From: Acanthornis magna
Lineage: Eukaryota; Chordata; Aves; Passeriformes; Acanthizidae
NCBI GenBank assembly: GCA_036785705.1
Contig: JAWUZG010000032.1
Span: 18,223,501-18,287,500 of the forward strand
Length of the DNA: 64,000 nucleotides
Direction: 5' to 3'
The translations under genes and the position numbers were made by a program. The notes beneath the pieces are model-generated. The model was not told the origin of the DNA. It made no database searches and saw nothing but the letters and a program-made list of their open reading frames with translations. Shown here one piece after another: positions 39,501-52,570 of the stretch (positions are counted from its first letter, which is position 1; each line of letters opens with the position of its first letter).

Positions 39501-42500
39501 AGCTGTCCATCTCTGGGACCAATTAAATGCTGTGTTTCACTGATCTGTGCATTATGAATCATCTTAAAAAAAAAGTGAGGAAAAAGATTAGTAGTCACCA
39601 ATGAGTTATTAGACAATGAGATCTAATCTTCCTCAGTCACACATTCCTAAGCATTTATATAATGTCTATTTTCAATCAATAACCTCAAAAATGGCAGCCC
39701 TTGTATCTCTGAAATCAGTGAAAGAGGTGCCACTCATTTTTATAGAGCTGTCATTTTAATGTGCTCCCCATAACATTAGGGTTTCTTTTTGGAAAATATG
39801 AATAATAGTAAGAAAAAACAAAAATAATTTTTTGTTTCTTGGGCAAGGTAATGTTACTAAGAATCTCTTCTAGACGTTTATTCAGTCCAAAAAAACTAAT
39901 GCAGTCTGGACACAGATCATCCTGTGGGATTCCCTTAGAGGTGAAGGTCAAAATTTTAAGACTTGGTCACTTTTGGGGGAAAGGGAAACGCCTTAAAAGT
40001 TATGAAACTTTAAAACATAACTAAAACCTATAAAAAAGCAGTAAATAGCGACAGGAAAAAAGAAACAGTGAAGAATGAGTAGTCTACTGAGTCATCTTTT
40101 TCAAAAGATTACACAGAAAAAAATAAAAGTCAAAGATACTTTCCAGTGCTTGAAAAAATTAAACTATTTCCCCAGAATAAGGTCCTTTATTTCCTTCCTT
40201 TTAAATTTTATGTAATTCAGGTACTAGTCCTTATGCCCATATGGTTCTTTCATGTCTGCTGGTACAGCTGGTTCAAGTACTTCTGGCAGCTATGCAGAGG
40301 GTTTGTTTGGGTTTGCTATTGTATAGCTTTGCTATTTCCCTCTCATTTGAATTTCGTTCTATGTTTCAATGTCTCAGTCATCCCTACTTACACTTTTCGT
40401 TCAGTTTTATGGACCTTTTTTTCTTTTTCTTTATTTTGAATTGTCATATATAAATGTTTATTGGCTTACATGTATATACATTTCCTGCAGTGTGAAAAGA
40501 TTTTCCAATATCTAGCTTTTCTGCCAGCATTGAACGTTTCCCTTCTCGATACCTCAATAATTGTTAGTGTTTTAACAAGAACACAAGAGTATTCATCTCA
40601 GTATAGCAAAAGCGGACTCAAAAGGGACTACCAGACATAGATAATTTACAGAGCAATATTGATATTAAGCTTTGATCTGTTCATCTACAACAGAAGTCTC
40701 ATTTTTAAAACAGGGCTTCTCACCTCATGAAAGCTGATCTACTTTCAGCATTCCATCTACTGATTTAAGCTTTTGTTCAATTGTACATTTTGCATTTTAC
40801 TCACCAAGAAATAGTGAGGGTATGTGTATAGTGCACTTTCTCAGGCTCTCCTCTAATTCTTTTTGCCCCTAAATTTTTTACTTGACTTTTTTCAATTTCT
40901 CCCAGTCTGTCATGATATTTATCTGTTTATACTGCCATATATACATAAACCACATATCTCATACTATAATTTATTAAGAGCATTCACCTATTTCTCATTT
41001 TAAAGGACAATAAATTCACTGTATATACACAGTGACATGCACACACACCACGCCCTCACTCTGCTGGTTCATAACCTTATTTTCTTATTTTTTTCTTTTC
41101 AAGAGTGGATATCTTCCCTTTAGAATTTCAGATGGATTTGCAAGGTGAGAGGCCTTTAGCTACTTGAGGTAAATTCTGAGAGTAGTGATGGTGAACTCGG
41201 ATGAGGAGCACATTATAAAAAATCTTCTTAATTTCCCAGTATTGGAAAATCATAACAATAAAGTATAAATTCTGGCATCTACATTCTATTGAATCTCATT
41301 TCTCAATTCTTTCAATGCTTCTCTACCTTTCTGAGCTTCTCTACCTCTCTGCAGCAGAACCCAGCATGCAGGTCATTTCACCTTGCATTCATGAGTGGGT
41401 TCTGCCATTAGATTTGCCAGTGTCTCCCTGGATCGTCTCCTAATCACAGGAAAGTGAGTTTGGAGGGGATCCCTCCATCATACATACTGACTGCTTCTGG
41501 TTTGCATTCTGGAGAGACGTCAAAGAGCAAGAGCTGTTTTACTTTTAAGAAGGTATGTGTCTCTAATGCCATCAATGGGTATTCAGTTAAAAAAGGCCCA
41601 GCAAACCCAACTTTGAAATGCAGCTAATGTGGATACAAAAACCTAGCACAAACTCTTTTGTTTAGCCAATCTCTTCTGTACGTCATGAATTAACCACATT
41701 CTTACCTTCAATGTATCTTCAACGTTCACTGAATTTCCTGTGCTGTCAGATAAGGAGAAGTTTATGGTGTTGCAATATTTTACTTCTGAAGGTATTTTCT
41801 CAGGTTAATGGGAAGTAATTATGGGAGTATGAAGAAGGAGAACAATACAAAGATGACAGACTTCATAAAGAAAGACTTTCTGGATAGATTTTGATTGTAT
41901 TGGGCATTGCCTTGTTCTAAAGGACAGAAAACCTTAAGGAAAGGCAGGCCTGAACATAGACTGTTTACTTTTCAGATCTACTTTCCTTTTAAATTCGTTT
42001 ATTTCAAGTTATATTACTCTTAAAAAGAACAAGTCATAGGTGTGATATAATTGTTTCTGCAGGGGAAAAAATACAGGTGCTAAATAAAAGATAAACATTA
42101 CGTGACCTTAGACAAAAGTGGCAGCAAGAGAAAAGAGTCTGTCTGAAGAGAGACAAGCTATCTTGAAAGACTTAAGAGTGATCCTGTAAAGAATGTGTGG
42201 AAAAGGTAATACTCAAACCAAATATGACAAAGCAAGACTTGTGACTCACTCAAGCAGTCTTTGAAGATCAAAAGTACTGAGGAAAATGCCTCATTTTTTT
42301 ACCTAAACAGGAGAGATTTTCAAGTTGAAGTCTCAGTATTATCAAGTCTATTGGGTCCCCTGCTTTATGGGTCTCACGTTTGAGCTTTATGATTTGCCCT
42401 GTCACTTTTTGTCGTAGCACCAAGAAATCAGGTGCAGAAATATCTAGGAATCCACCATACATTTTGATTTAATCCCACATTCTCAAACACTAGGATAAAA

Positions 42501-44979
42501 TATATAATTATAATTCAAATATTGAAAAATATGTCTCATTTATGTCAGACAAATGGTTAGCATTCTTTTCTCTTTATTATTGCCTTGATTTGGATATAAT
42601 GACCTTAGTGATGAGAGAACAGTACTAGATGCTCAGATTTCTCTGTTACTGAATCATTGACCTGTTTTTCATGATGCCTTGACATTTCAGAATAATGGAG
42701 GTTTTCACTGAGTAAGGGCTGCTGAATTCAATCTGAATAAAACAGGTAGGCAAGGAATCTTAAGTGAAAGACTTTGAAAAGAAGCCTAAAAGAGACAATA
42801 GATCAATTGGTCTGGACTTCAATTTCTCTTGGATTTGGGTGCCTAATTCCCCTAAATTGCTTCTGAAAAGCCTAGCCTGAGACATTTCCATGAATGGACC
42901 CGTAGAAAAAGTTTCTGCTATGCTGCTTTGCCTGCATTATAATTTAGATAACAAAGAGACAAACTTGAAGATATTTGAAGGAATTCTTCACTAGGATTTC
43001 TTACACATATGAGGGATTTCAAATCTTCTTAGTGTCAGGAGCTAAGTAGTTATTTCACCTAACCTAGAAGTACGGGATTAATCCAAGCCCCAGTGAAATA
43101 AGCAGAAAGAATCCCAGGGGGTTTCTGAATGTATTATGATGATCAAAGTGTATTAAAGTGAGAAATTAATTACAAAAACAAAAACAAACAAACATACAAA
43201 GCCCACCACAATGAAATAAAAAAAAAAATTTAGTAACACTATTTTTGCCTTACCATTCTGTTCCTTGCCCATCACTTACCTGTGAAACATTCTGGAAATC
43301 TCTGGGGCCCATCATATGCTCTTGGTGCTTCAGAAAGTAGGACATCTTCAGCAGATATCTTAATAAGACAGTATTGCTATCTTAACAACTGGAAGAGTTA
43401 TGGTATCTCAGATATTTTGCAATAGCCAGCTTGCATCAATGCATGCTCAAAAGTAATACATTTGTTGTGTTACATTTCAATGGTTCATCTTCTTTTGCTT
43501 TATGTTTGGGGTTTCAGTTTTGATTTGGGTTTTTTTGTTGCTACCTTTTTGCTTTCTGATGATGATGACAGCTTTTCATTTAAAACATTTTTCTTTCCTA
43601 TGAAACTTTTCATCCAAAAATGCCCCTTTTTATAACCTTTTCTTCAAAACTGTGAAGCCTAAACAATCTCTAAGGAAGAAAACATCTCCTTGTAAGTTAA
43701 TGAAGTAAAAGAATATAACAAGCTCAGAACTTCTACATGGGGTTTCTGTGGTTTTCTTTTACTTATTATTGGCCCTGAATCATTACAGGATAAACGATAG
43801 GCTATATTTCACAGGTGGTTAAGAGGTTATATTTCGCAAAATAAGTGAAAAGAGAACTAAGAACCAAAAAAAGAAAATTTTAGAAAACATAGATTAATAG
43901 TTCTGACCTCTGTGTGTGACAAAAATTTAGGGATTAATATGGTGAAAATGCCCAATCACTGACCATCAATCATCAGGATGGAAATGGAGGGTATGCTTCC
44001 AGGAAGGGTAGCATGTAGGATTCAGTACTCCTCAAGTCCTAAGTGAGTCACGGAACAATATTTGTCCATTAAGGCAACTAAAACATCTACAAGATGTTGA
44101 AAAAGGGGAAATACAGTTAATAGGAAAAAAAAAATAGTAAAGAGGAAATTAAAAAGGAATACTTTGCAGAAATTGCCAAGTGTAAACAGAAAACGGTTCT
44201 GATTGCTTTAGATTTTAAATTAATTTACATATTTTTCTAACAGGCTGCACAAATCAATAGAATGGGCAAAATTAATTCACATCTATTATCTGTTATTCCT
44301 GGTGGAAGCTATCAAAAGAATATAGAAATTTCATTTTTTCATGCTCCTTGATATTTCTCACAGCTGTTTTACCTTTTCCTGTGTTGAACTCACAGCTTTT
44401 ATATGAAAGAATACAATTTGAACAGCATTGTTTGAAAGTATGTGAACAAACAAGTGGAGTACAAAGTCTCTGGAAGTGAAACTTACACATCTTTCTTTAG
44501 AAGTGTAGAGACAGAAAGAAGTGTGAAGGTAAAGAAATCCCCTACTTTAGCCCTGTTAGTCAAGAACAAGTAAGGTTTATGCTGGAGTATCAAAGCTGCT
44601 TAGTGAGTCTATATATCACTTATGTACAGTATGTACAAGTCACACGAGTGATGTATGAAGTTGTACCTGAAAGGCAGAACTGTGAAATGGAAATCTAGCT
44701 GTGGTCAGGTTTTGCCAGAACTTCACTAACCCTAATTTCTCTGTGAAGCAATTCCAAGCATGTTCTAGCCTGCAGCTAAATAAAGGACAAGCTAAGAATC
44801 AAGAAAAAGGACATGAGACAGGACCTTCATTTCAGAGTCTGGATTCTAATTTCAAAAATGTCAAAGTAAATGGAAAGGGATTTTTATTTAAATAAAACCA
44901 TGGCCTTGGCTAAAGATTTCATGAAGCAAAGGTGGTAACAGAATACCAAATAACCAGGCAAGGAGCACAATATGAAAGC
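33521..44979. other. AT-rich non-coding stretch, no recognised gene
   Basis: Open frames are all short. Two plus-strand segments (36917-36960 and 41104-41144) have strong splice sites on both sides and are listed as candidate exons among the findings. Otherwise only A- and T-runs stand out. No dispersed repeat was recognised. Confidence 0.5.
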
Positions 44980-45061
44980 CCAAAAAACAAAACAAACCAA
45001 CCAAACCAACAAACAAAACAAAAACCAAAAACAAACCCCAACAGCCAAAGAAACCCCAACA
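44980..45061. repeat. A/C-rich low-complexity tract
   Basis: Units such as AAAC, AACC and AAAAC make up the + strand, so the minus strand is T/G-rich in the same style as 1-170 and 5769-5857. A 69-codon minus-strand frame across it (rich in F, G, L, V) is a composition artefact. Confidence 0.85.
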
Positions 45062-45778
45062 GTTCACATTACCAGAAGTGATTGCAATTTGCTGCATGGT
45101 TTTTTCAACATTAGGTTATGCTTTTGTCAAGAGTGTTTAATGAGCTTTCTAGGAGACAATCTGTAGATGTGTCAGGCCAGACTAAATGACCAAAGTGATC
45201 CCTTATGACATGAAGATTTATATGTAATAACCCTGTGGGGTTGTCATTAGACATTCTCAAAGACTGAGCATGTCTTGAAACACTGCACACTAGAGTATTA
45301 TACCAGCAAGAAAAATCAGACCGCAAAGGTAATCTGGAATGGCTGACCACCTACAGAGGGTCTTGAGGGGGCAGACAGATTAAGTGCCTAATTGTTTTGT
45401 TTTCTCTCAAAGGACCTGGTACTATTCATTTACAGCAAGGCATATCATGAGCATATTTAGCCTGCTGTAAAATTAACAGGAGAGCACAGTCAGACAATGC
45501 ACAGCTTAGCTCAGGGTTTGAAAACTCAGGTCAGTAAGGATTTTCAGATAAAACATGAAAGATGTTTTCTAAAATAATAGTGGAAGAGAAACAAGAAGAA
45601 ATAGAAGTCATACTGGGATGCCAAAACTGATATAGAAAAGTATTGTTTTCAGCACTTTCACTCTTTCAATGTGGATCTTTTAAAAAGAAACATTTGATTG
45701 TCATTAATTGATATGATAAAGATGTATCTGAAAGGCATTAGCTAGAGGGTATCTCAATATAGATTAAATATATCTAAC

Positions 45779-45799
45779 ATATCTATAGAATATAGATAT
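45779..45799. repeat. AT-rich inverted repeat
   Basis: ATATCTATA and its exact complement TATAGATAT are separated by three bases (GAA). It can form a 9-bp hairpin or cruciform. It sits in a run of ATATCT-like words and may simply reflect local composition. Confidence 0.6.
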
Positions 45800-46451
45800 C
45801 TTTAAAATATCTTGACACTAGTGAGTTGGTAATGAAACAAGACAAGAAAAATCCAAATTGTTGATGGGAGACAAAAAACTTGGGTACAGTTTACTAAAAA
45901 TTATCAGGACAGCAAAAAGATATGCTTGCAGTCTCCATTATTTGGTCTGCACAAATATCAGCTAAATGATGGATGGTTGAGCAAAAGGAAAACATTCATA
46001 ATTAGGAATTGTGAGATTTACATATTGAAATTAAAATCTTCTGAACAATGAGATCATTATACTGTTGTATTAATTTTCCCCAGGCATATGGAAAATTCCC
46101 ATCGGTTGATATATTTATTTTTATAGTGGACTTAAGTAATTCTGACAGGAGGACAAATGAAAAAGAACTGATAAGCTTTTTTCCACTTGTAATATCTGGG
46201 GTCAGAAATAACTCCTACTGCTCTACAATTTGAGGTCATTAAAATTATACAAATATAGGCAAAATAATGAATCCTACACTTTCCACTGGGATGCACATGA
46301 GCTAACTTTGGTTCCCATCCTCCTGCCCAGGAAAGGAAATGTGAGGAACTGAGAGGCTGCGGTGAAAATTTTATTGAGAAGTTCTGAGAATGTCTCACTA
46401 CTGGATGATTGAATCCAAGGCACCATTTTTTTGTCAGACAGGTGTGTAATC

Positions 46452-46470
46452 TCCAGGTTATTCACCTGGA
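46452..46470. repeat. Short inverted repeat
   Basis: TCCAGGT and ACCTGGA are exact complements separated by TATTC. The arms each contain an E-box-like CAGGT/ACCTG core, but no function can be claimed. Confidence 0.5.
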
Positions 46471-49400
46471 TGGGAAGGCATCACTCATATCAGTGATTAA
46501 TAGTAAAAATAAATAACTTGTAATGATAAATCAAATAAATTTTCTATTTTAGTGATTTACAGTTGTATGGAGAAGCTGAAAAGAGATGTCAAACTTGTGA
46601 AAGTTAAGGGTCATGGATCAATTGGATCAATCAGAAGCACTTACATTTTCAGAGGATTTCTTACTAAGCAGTCATCAGATTCATTACATGGTTATTCACA
46701 TTGAAAAGTGCTGGTTTCTGAGTGAAATTTAATATCGTCTCTCAAATGAAACAGGTTCTTGTGACAGAAATCAGTGTTAAGTAGAGATCTGGAAAGCAAC
46801 TGATTAAATGAAATAATTTCTAGAGAAAGAGGTCAGGTATACAAATATTGTGTGGGGTTTTTTTTAAATTAGGAATAATTTTGAAATTATATTGCAGTTT
46901 ACAATTTTAAGCTATACTTTATTTTTGAGCAAAATCAAACCTCTCTGGATAACATAATTTTCTTTCTTTCTTCTTTTTTTTTAAATAATTTTGTAGCATT
47001 CTCTTGAGGCAATAAAGGGAAGTACTTATTGATTTTTCTTAAAATCCATTATGCACAATTCTTTTGAACTTCACTAAAGATATTAAACACAGAAGCCTCT
47101 CACTTACTTGTCTTCAGTTCCATAATTCATATTTACTTTTTAAAAATTGTTATGGTCATTTCTCAGAAGTTTTAAAGTTACAGAAAGTGACCAATAATCA
47201 AATGACAAGTTTTTTACCTGACAAAGGATTAAAGCTCCCTAGGATAAGAACTGCAAAATATCTATGCTTGTACAATGGCAAGAGCATTTGCATATGTTCA
47301 GATGCTACAACAGGAAAATAAATTTCGTGATAAAAACTTTTCTACCACAGATCACTCTTCTTCAGCTCAAGACTTGAAAGTCTATTGTTAAAGCAAGCAC
47401 CATGTCCCACCATTTGTTCTCAAATGCTATTGTGAAATTGAAATTGTCTTTCTTAAACAACAGAAAGGTGAATTAACTGGTTGTTTCAGAGACAGTTCGA
47501 CCCTTCCAGGTCAGTTTGTCTTCACTGACAGAACTAGACAGAGTTATACAGAGCCACTGGAATATAATAGCAACAGTACTGCAATTTATTTTTTCATTTA
47601 GTTTTTTTATTAATTGGAAAATAAGAAGAGAATAATGTAGCAGAAGATGAAAATCCTTTCATCCTGGGTTACAATAAATAAGATTTGTGGCTGTAAGTAC
47701 TGCTGGCATTTTGGCTGTTTTCTACTGTGACCAAATTAAAAATTTCTTCTAACATCAGGACTTTAATGGAATTTAGAGGGTATGCTAGAAATTCAGAATT
47801 AAGAACACTGGGTAATTAGATTTCCGCTAAAAACAAAATAGGGATAGCTGATGTTTGGCAGCCAGAGGTAACCTAACTCACACTGAGAAAACTCATAGCA
47901 CTGCAAGGTTTTGAAGTCTGAGCAAGAGTCACAGTTTATATATGTGATATATGGATTCAGCTGGGAACTCCGAATTGCACAAGAACGCTTGATTTTTCTT
48001 CCACTTTGTGCAGCTTGCCTCCCAGAGTACTGGCAGCTGAATTGTGGATAAAATTTAGTGTTCATTCTACATTAAAAGAATAATACAATGAGAGCAGTAA
48101 TAGATGCAGACTGATTTACCATTGCAGGATTAATAATTCTGGTTTTGCTGACCACTGGAAGTACAAAATAAGTAGAAAATAAACTGTTGAAAGCACAAAC
48201 TCAACTCCTGGGCTTTTTCATCATGGGTGTTTTTATTTCTTAGAAACAGTATTTCTTCAGAACAAACACAAACCATTTTTCATTTTGCATGATGTGAAAG
48301 ACAAAACTGCAAATAATCTGATTAAATTAACATTCAGAAACTTGTTGATCTTTACAAATGTGGATCTCCTTGAGAAACACAAGGGACTCAGTGAACACCT
48401 GCAGAAATGAATCACTGTGCTATGCGTGTAGTTGTAGATAGTTATTTGACACGTTGCCTCATTGAGATATAAATAAGACAGATAACCCAATTAGATTTTT
48501 TTTCACACATAATAATAAAAGCTGTGCTTTTTCCTTTGCACCTGGCTTTGAGTTGTTGCAATTGCACTCAAGTCATGTTTTCAAGTTTTGCCTCATAACC
48601 ATGAGGACTAAAACCTTACCTTTTAAATAAAAGCTTGGATTAACACCTAATGTACTGATTCCAGAATATATGCTAAAATACAAAGATGAAAAAAGGGTAA
48701 AAAAAAGAAAAAAATAGCAGAAGAAAGGATAACCTACATAACACCTGTGAAAAAAATCAAACACAAATTACAACCTTCTTACTTAGAATTCGTGAGACAC
48801 TTCATGGCTCTAAATTACACCAGGAGCAGAGGAAGGATGCAGATAGGTAATGCAGTCTCATCAAGATTTCCATTGTTTGATCTTAGTAAATTGTTACTAA
48901 AATAATTGATATTAACATTGGTTACCATTTGAATAGCTGAGTGCTTTAAATCACAATACCTATTGAATAAAGTGGCCAAACTACTATAAAGTACAATAAA
49001 AGTTGGTTTGCAGAAGCACAATCTCCATCTAGGCTAATAAGCCCTTCAGAAGCAAGCTGGGATGATTTAGATGAACAGGTGTTGTCTTGCAGATTTGTCT
49101 TGCAGACTTGAGTGATTCTCAAGGTCTCCACATGGAGGACCATATAATACAGGGAGGGCTAATAAGGCACCTGAATAATATTCATCTCAATGTCTTTATA
49201 GGTGTGTATGCATAACTCCTTTAAACCATGAATTAAAACTGGTCTGAAGTGAATCTGACAGTTGTTTTCAGTTACCACTCTTCAGTTCATCTCGCATAAA
49301 AAAATTGAATAATTGTAGACTTTGTTACTTATTTATGCTATTTATATCCCATTGTATTTCCCTTTGTAGCTCTACTGCATTTTGCCACACCATAGTATAA

Positions 49401-51959
49401 GAATGTTTCACAATCATTACTACAGATTAAACTTAGATTTTTATTTAATTGTTACCAGTAGTCTAATATATAAAAAACTCTTTTCTTTGAGTTCAGTGCT
49501 GTTCACCAAGACTAGTTTGTCCTGTTGTTGTAAGCCACTAGCAGTTTGTGCTGATCTTTTGATGGATCACCAGTCTTTCCAGTGGGCAGACAGTGAAACA
49601 TAACCTAATGATTCCTGACTGAAAATAGCTTCATTTGTTTAATCTTTCCCTAGCTCATGACTGCAGTAAGAATAAATTAAAAATAGTAGTGTCATGTTTT
49701 TAAAAAAATATTTTCAAATGTGGTTTGGCACATTTTACAGAACATTTTACATTCTGGATTCTCAGCAAAGTGAAGACCTCAATTCAGAGATCCAGGAGTA
49801 AAACTTCTCTTCTCTTACTTGGGAGTCCAATCATCGTTGAAATCATTCAAAATTCATTCATTGCACATATGAATTCATCTTGTTTTCCCTGTGGTACTGA
49901 ACTCTACTACAAGAGAAAATACTAACAATTTTATTATAAGGTGATCTAAACTGGATTGCTTTCAGTTTCTTCACAAGTCAGAAAGAAATATTTTAGACTG
50001 AACATCATACATTGTTGGACCTTCAACTAGAAGGTTTTTAATTTACTTTACGTGGGAAAAAAGAAAGTAGAAAACAAATAAGTCTTTATGAGACAAACTT
50101 TATTTTGTTGTTTGTTGCTATTACTGTTCTCTTATTCATCTGCTAAGCAAAAACATGGAAGAACTAATTTATTTTTTTATAATTTATTCCTTATCTCTAT
50201 TCTGAGCTCTCTTCTCTGAGCTCTTTCCTTGAGTCTTATCATTGCACAGTGCCCTACTGGGGAATATAACGCAAGCAGCCTCTGACATTTGCACCATTGT
50301 TCTGTGACACATCAACATTTGTAATATCCATAACAGAATATTTTGTTGCTCATGGCTTACTGTGAGTCTAGGGGTTATTTTGTGCTGTCAGTCGCTCTTT
50401 ATTCCTTAACTCCATGATGTGTAGGAGATCCCCAGAAACCATTGTTCTTCTAAAACTATGTCAGTGTTGAAGCACTTACAACAAACTGAACAGCAAAATG
50501 CTATATTAGCTCCAAGTATGCACACCAGGGTTCTTTGGGCAATCAAACTTGCTGAAATTAAAGGTCAAGAGATCAGGACTGTAACTTTAAGCGACCCTGG
50601 GGAAGGCAACAATCTTCCACCTTTGTTGTATTATGCAAGCTGTCCATGATCACAGAAAGTGAAAAACAGCTATCAGATCACAGGATCTTTTCAGAGCTAG
50701 AAGCACCTGCAGGTAGGAACAAAAGAATTCACAAAGCCCTCCTTTCATAAGGAAGGCTAGCTGATAGCTCAGTGTGCTACTCTTTGGTAAATGTGTGTAC
50801 AGTTAGCAGAAGACAATATTAGGGACACTTCAATTTTGTAACAAATTATTTTCCTGCATTCAAATTGTCAGAGGAGAAAGTAAGAAATTAATTTATGGGA
50901 AAGAATAAAATCCAGAACATTGAAAGAACTTTCATTTTAAAACAAACATTTATTAGGGAACTGTCACTGGACTAAAAAATGACAGAGTAAAATAAAAAGC
51001 AAAAAGGTGTATTAGCTATTATTCCGGAAGCAGGAATGAAAAAGTGAAAATATGCCCAAAATGTGTGTTTTGACTTTCCTAATCCTATCTGATTATAGAG
51101 TACTCACACTGGCTTCTAGTGAGGCATGGATATGCACAGCCTGCCTAACATTAATAAGAATAATCAACACCAGTTGCCAAGACTTTTAGGCTAAATCTAT
51201 GCTGTATGTAATGCAGTTAATTCTAAAAGCAGTACATACTCTTGCTTAGTGTTATATTGTTGTCTATATTAGCATTTTAATTTTAATCAGAACTGCAGTT
51301 TTCATTCAGCTCTCCTGATAATCCTACTTACTGCTTGTTATTGCACATATAAATTAGCATGAGCTCAGAGATCACAACCTAGACTCCTTTCTGATGAAAT
51401 TAAACCAGAAGATGTGCTTCATGAGTGCACTTAAATGCTCTCTGTCTGCTAATAGACATCAGTCCCTGGAAATGGGCTAGAGTAAAATGAAATTAAATCC
51501 ACCTAAATGCATACAATATACGTATCAACTCTTCAGCATTAACTGTTTTGTTCAACACTTGCTCCTGCGGCACTGCCAGTGTAGACACAATGTTTACCTT
51601 CACTATTCCACCAAGTAATCTTCAGCGTCCAGTGTTTCTCCTTACAAACTAAGGGCAGGTGAATCGCAAACTACTTACAGATCTCATCAGTTTTGCTGCA
51701 TGATGAAATCAGGACTCATTTCTTTATTCAACTGAAACATTAATGATTACTGACAAGCAATTGGCCATTTGCAAAAGCAGCAGGTTGCTTTGCTGAGGCC
51801 AGATTTGCACCCCACAATCCAATGGAAGGAGGAGAGATTTTGGTGTGTCGTGGCGAAACCTCTGGTCTATATAGCACAGAGAAATTGCACTCCCACCCGT
51901 GTGAACTTCACTCCCATGTGAAGACAACGTGACAAACCAACCTTTGTTTAGCAACAAGC

Positions 51960-52570
51960 TGGGTTTTGAGCCAGATGGGGGTGGTTAGCCAAATAAGAAA
52001 CATATCCTGCAGAGGTGGGACAACACTTTTTATCATGACAATGTCCTCTCTTAAACAACTGACTCAGGTGTGAAACTCCTCTGGGGGAGGTATCAGGACA
52101 TTCACACATAGGTCTGAAGGTATTCATCCATTTTGATGGGGTATGACTGGCTCAACTACATAAGAAGCAGCTGTCATGCTATAGAAGGTGTCATCAACAA
52201 TAAAAGACATGCAGAGGGCCCTCAGACACATTTCTGGAGCTTTCTGCCAGGGAACTATTCATGATCTACAGTGTTGCAACAGACAGCATAAAACCTCTCC
52301 CCAGGGGAGGTAACTGGGCATTCTCCCCTGAACCTGAACATTTATTAGCCCATTGAACTTTATGTTCTGTGGGCTTCCCCCCCCCGCCCCACCCCGACAG
52401 ATCAAGACATCTAAATGGCAAAAACCAAGCCTCATTACCAGAGTCACTGGATCTTTCCTCTCCTGTATCTATCTCTTGTCCTTTCTTTATCTTTCTTTAT
52501 TTTCACTATATATTTCCTTATGCGATATCTTTCCATAAGATAAATTGTTGGGTTTTCACAAATAACAGAT
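51960..52570 (+). mobile_element. Probable decayed LTR (ERVL-like), boundaries uncertain
   Basis: The composition changes from the AT-rich flank to a GC-richer segment, then a C-rich run (52377-52395), then a T/C-rich segment (about 52450-52530) that ends in an AT-rich stretch reading ATAAATTGTTGGG. That order resembles the R-U5 end of avian ERVL LTRs read on the plus strand. This is recollection of family style, not an alignment. A motif of about 20 bp (GGGGAGGTA..., CATTC) appears twice, near 52084 and 52308, with about 17 of 21 bases alike. No TG...CA ends with matching flanking duplications were found, so the copy is old or rearranged. Confidence 0.35.
52377..52395. repeat. C-run (G-quadruplex motif on minus strand)
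   Basis: Nine C, then G, four C, A and four C. The minus strand can supply four G-runs of at least three with one-base loops, which fits a stable G-quadruplex motif. Runs of this kind are prone to length errors in sequencing. Confidence 0.8.

Larger units (their letters stand above)
45062..51959. other. AT-rich non-coding stretch, no recognised gene
   Basis: No known protein or repeat is visible. Two small perfect inverted repeats occur (45779-45799 and 46452-46470). A minus-strand segment at 48620-48672 is framed by strong splice sites and discussed among the findings. Confidence 0.5.
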
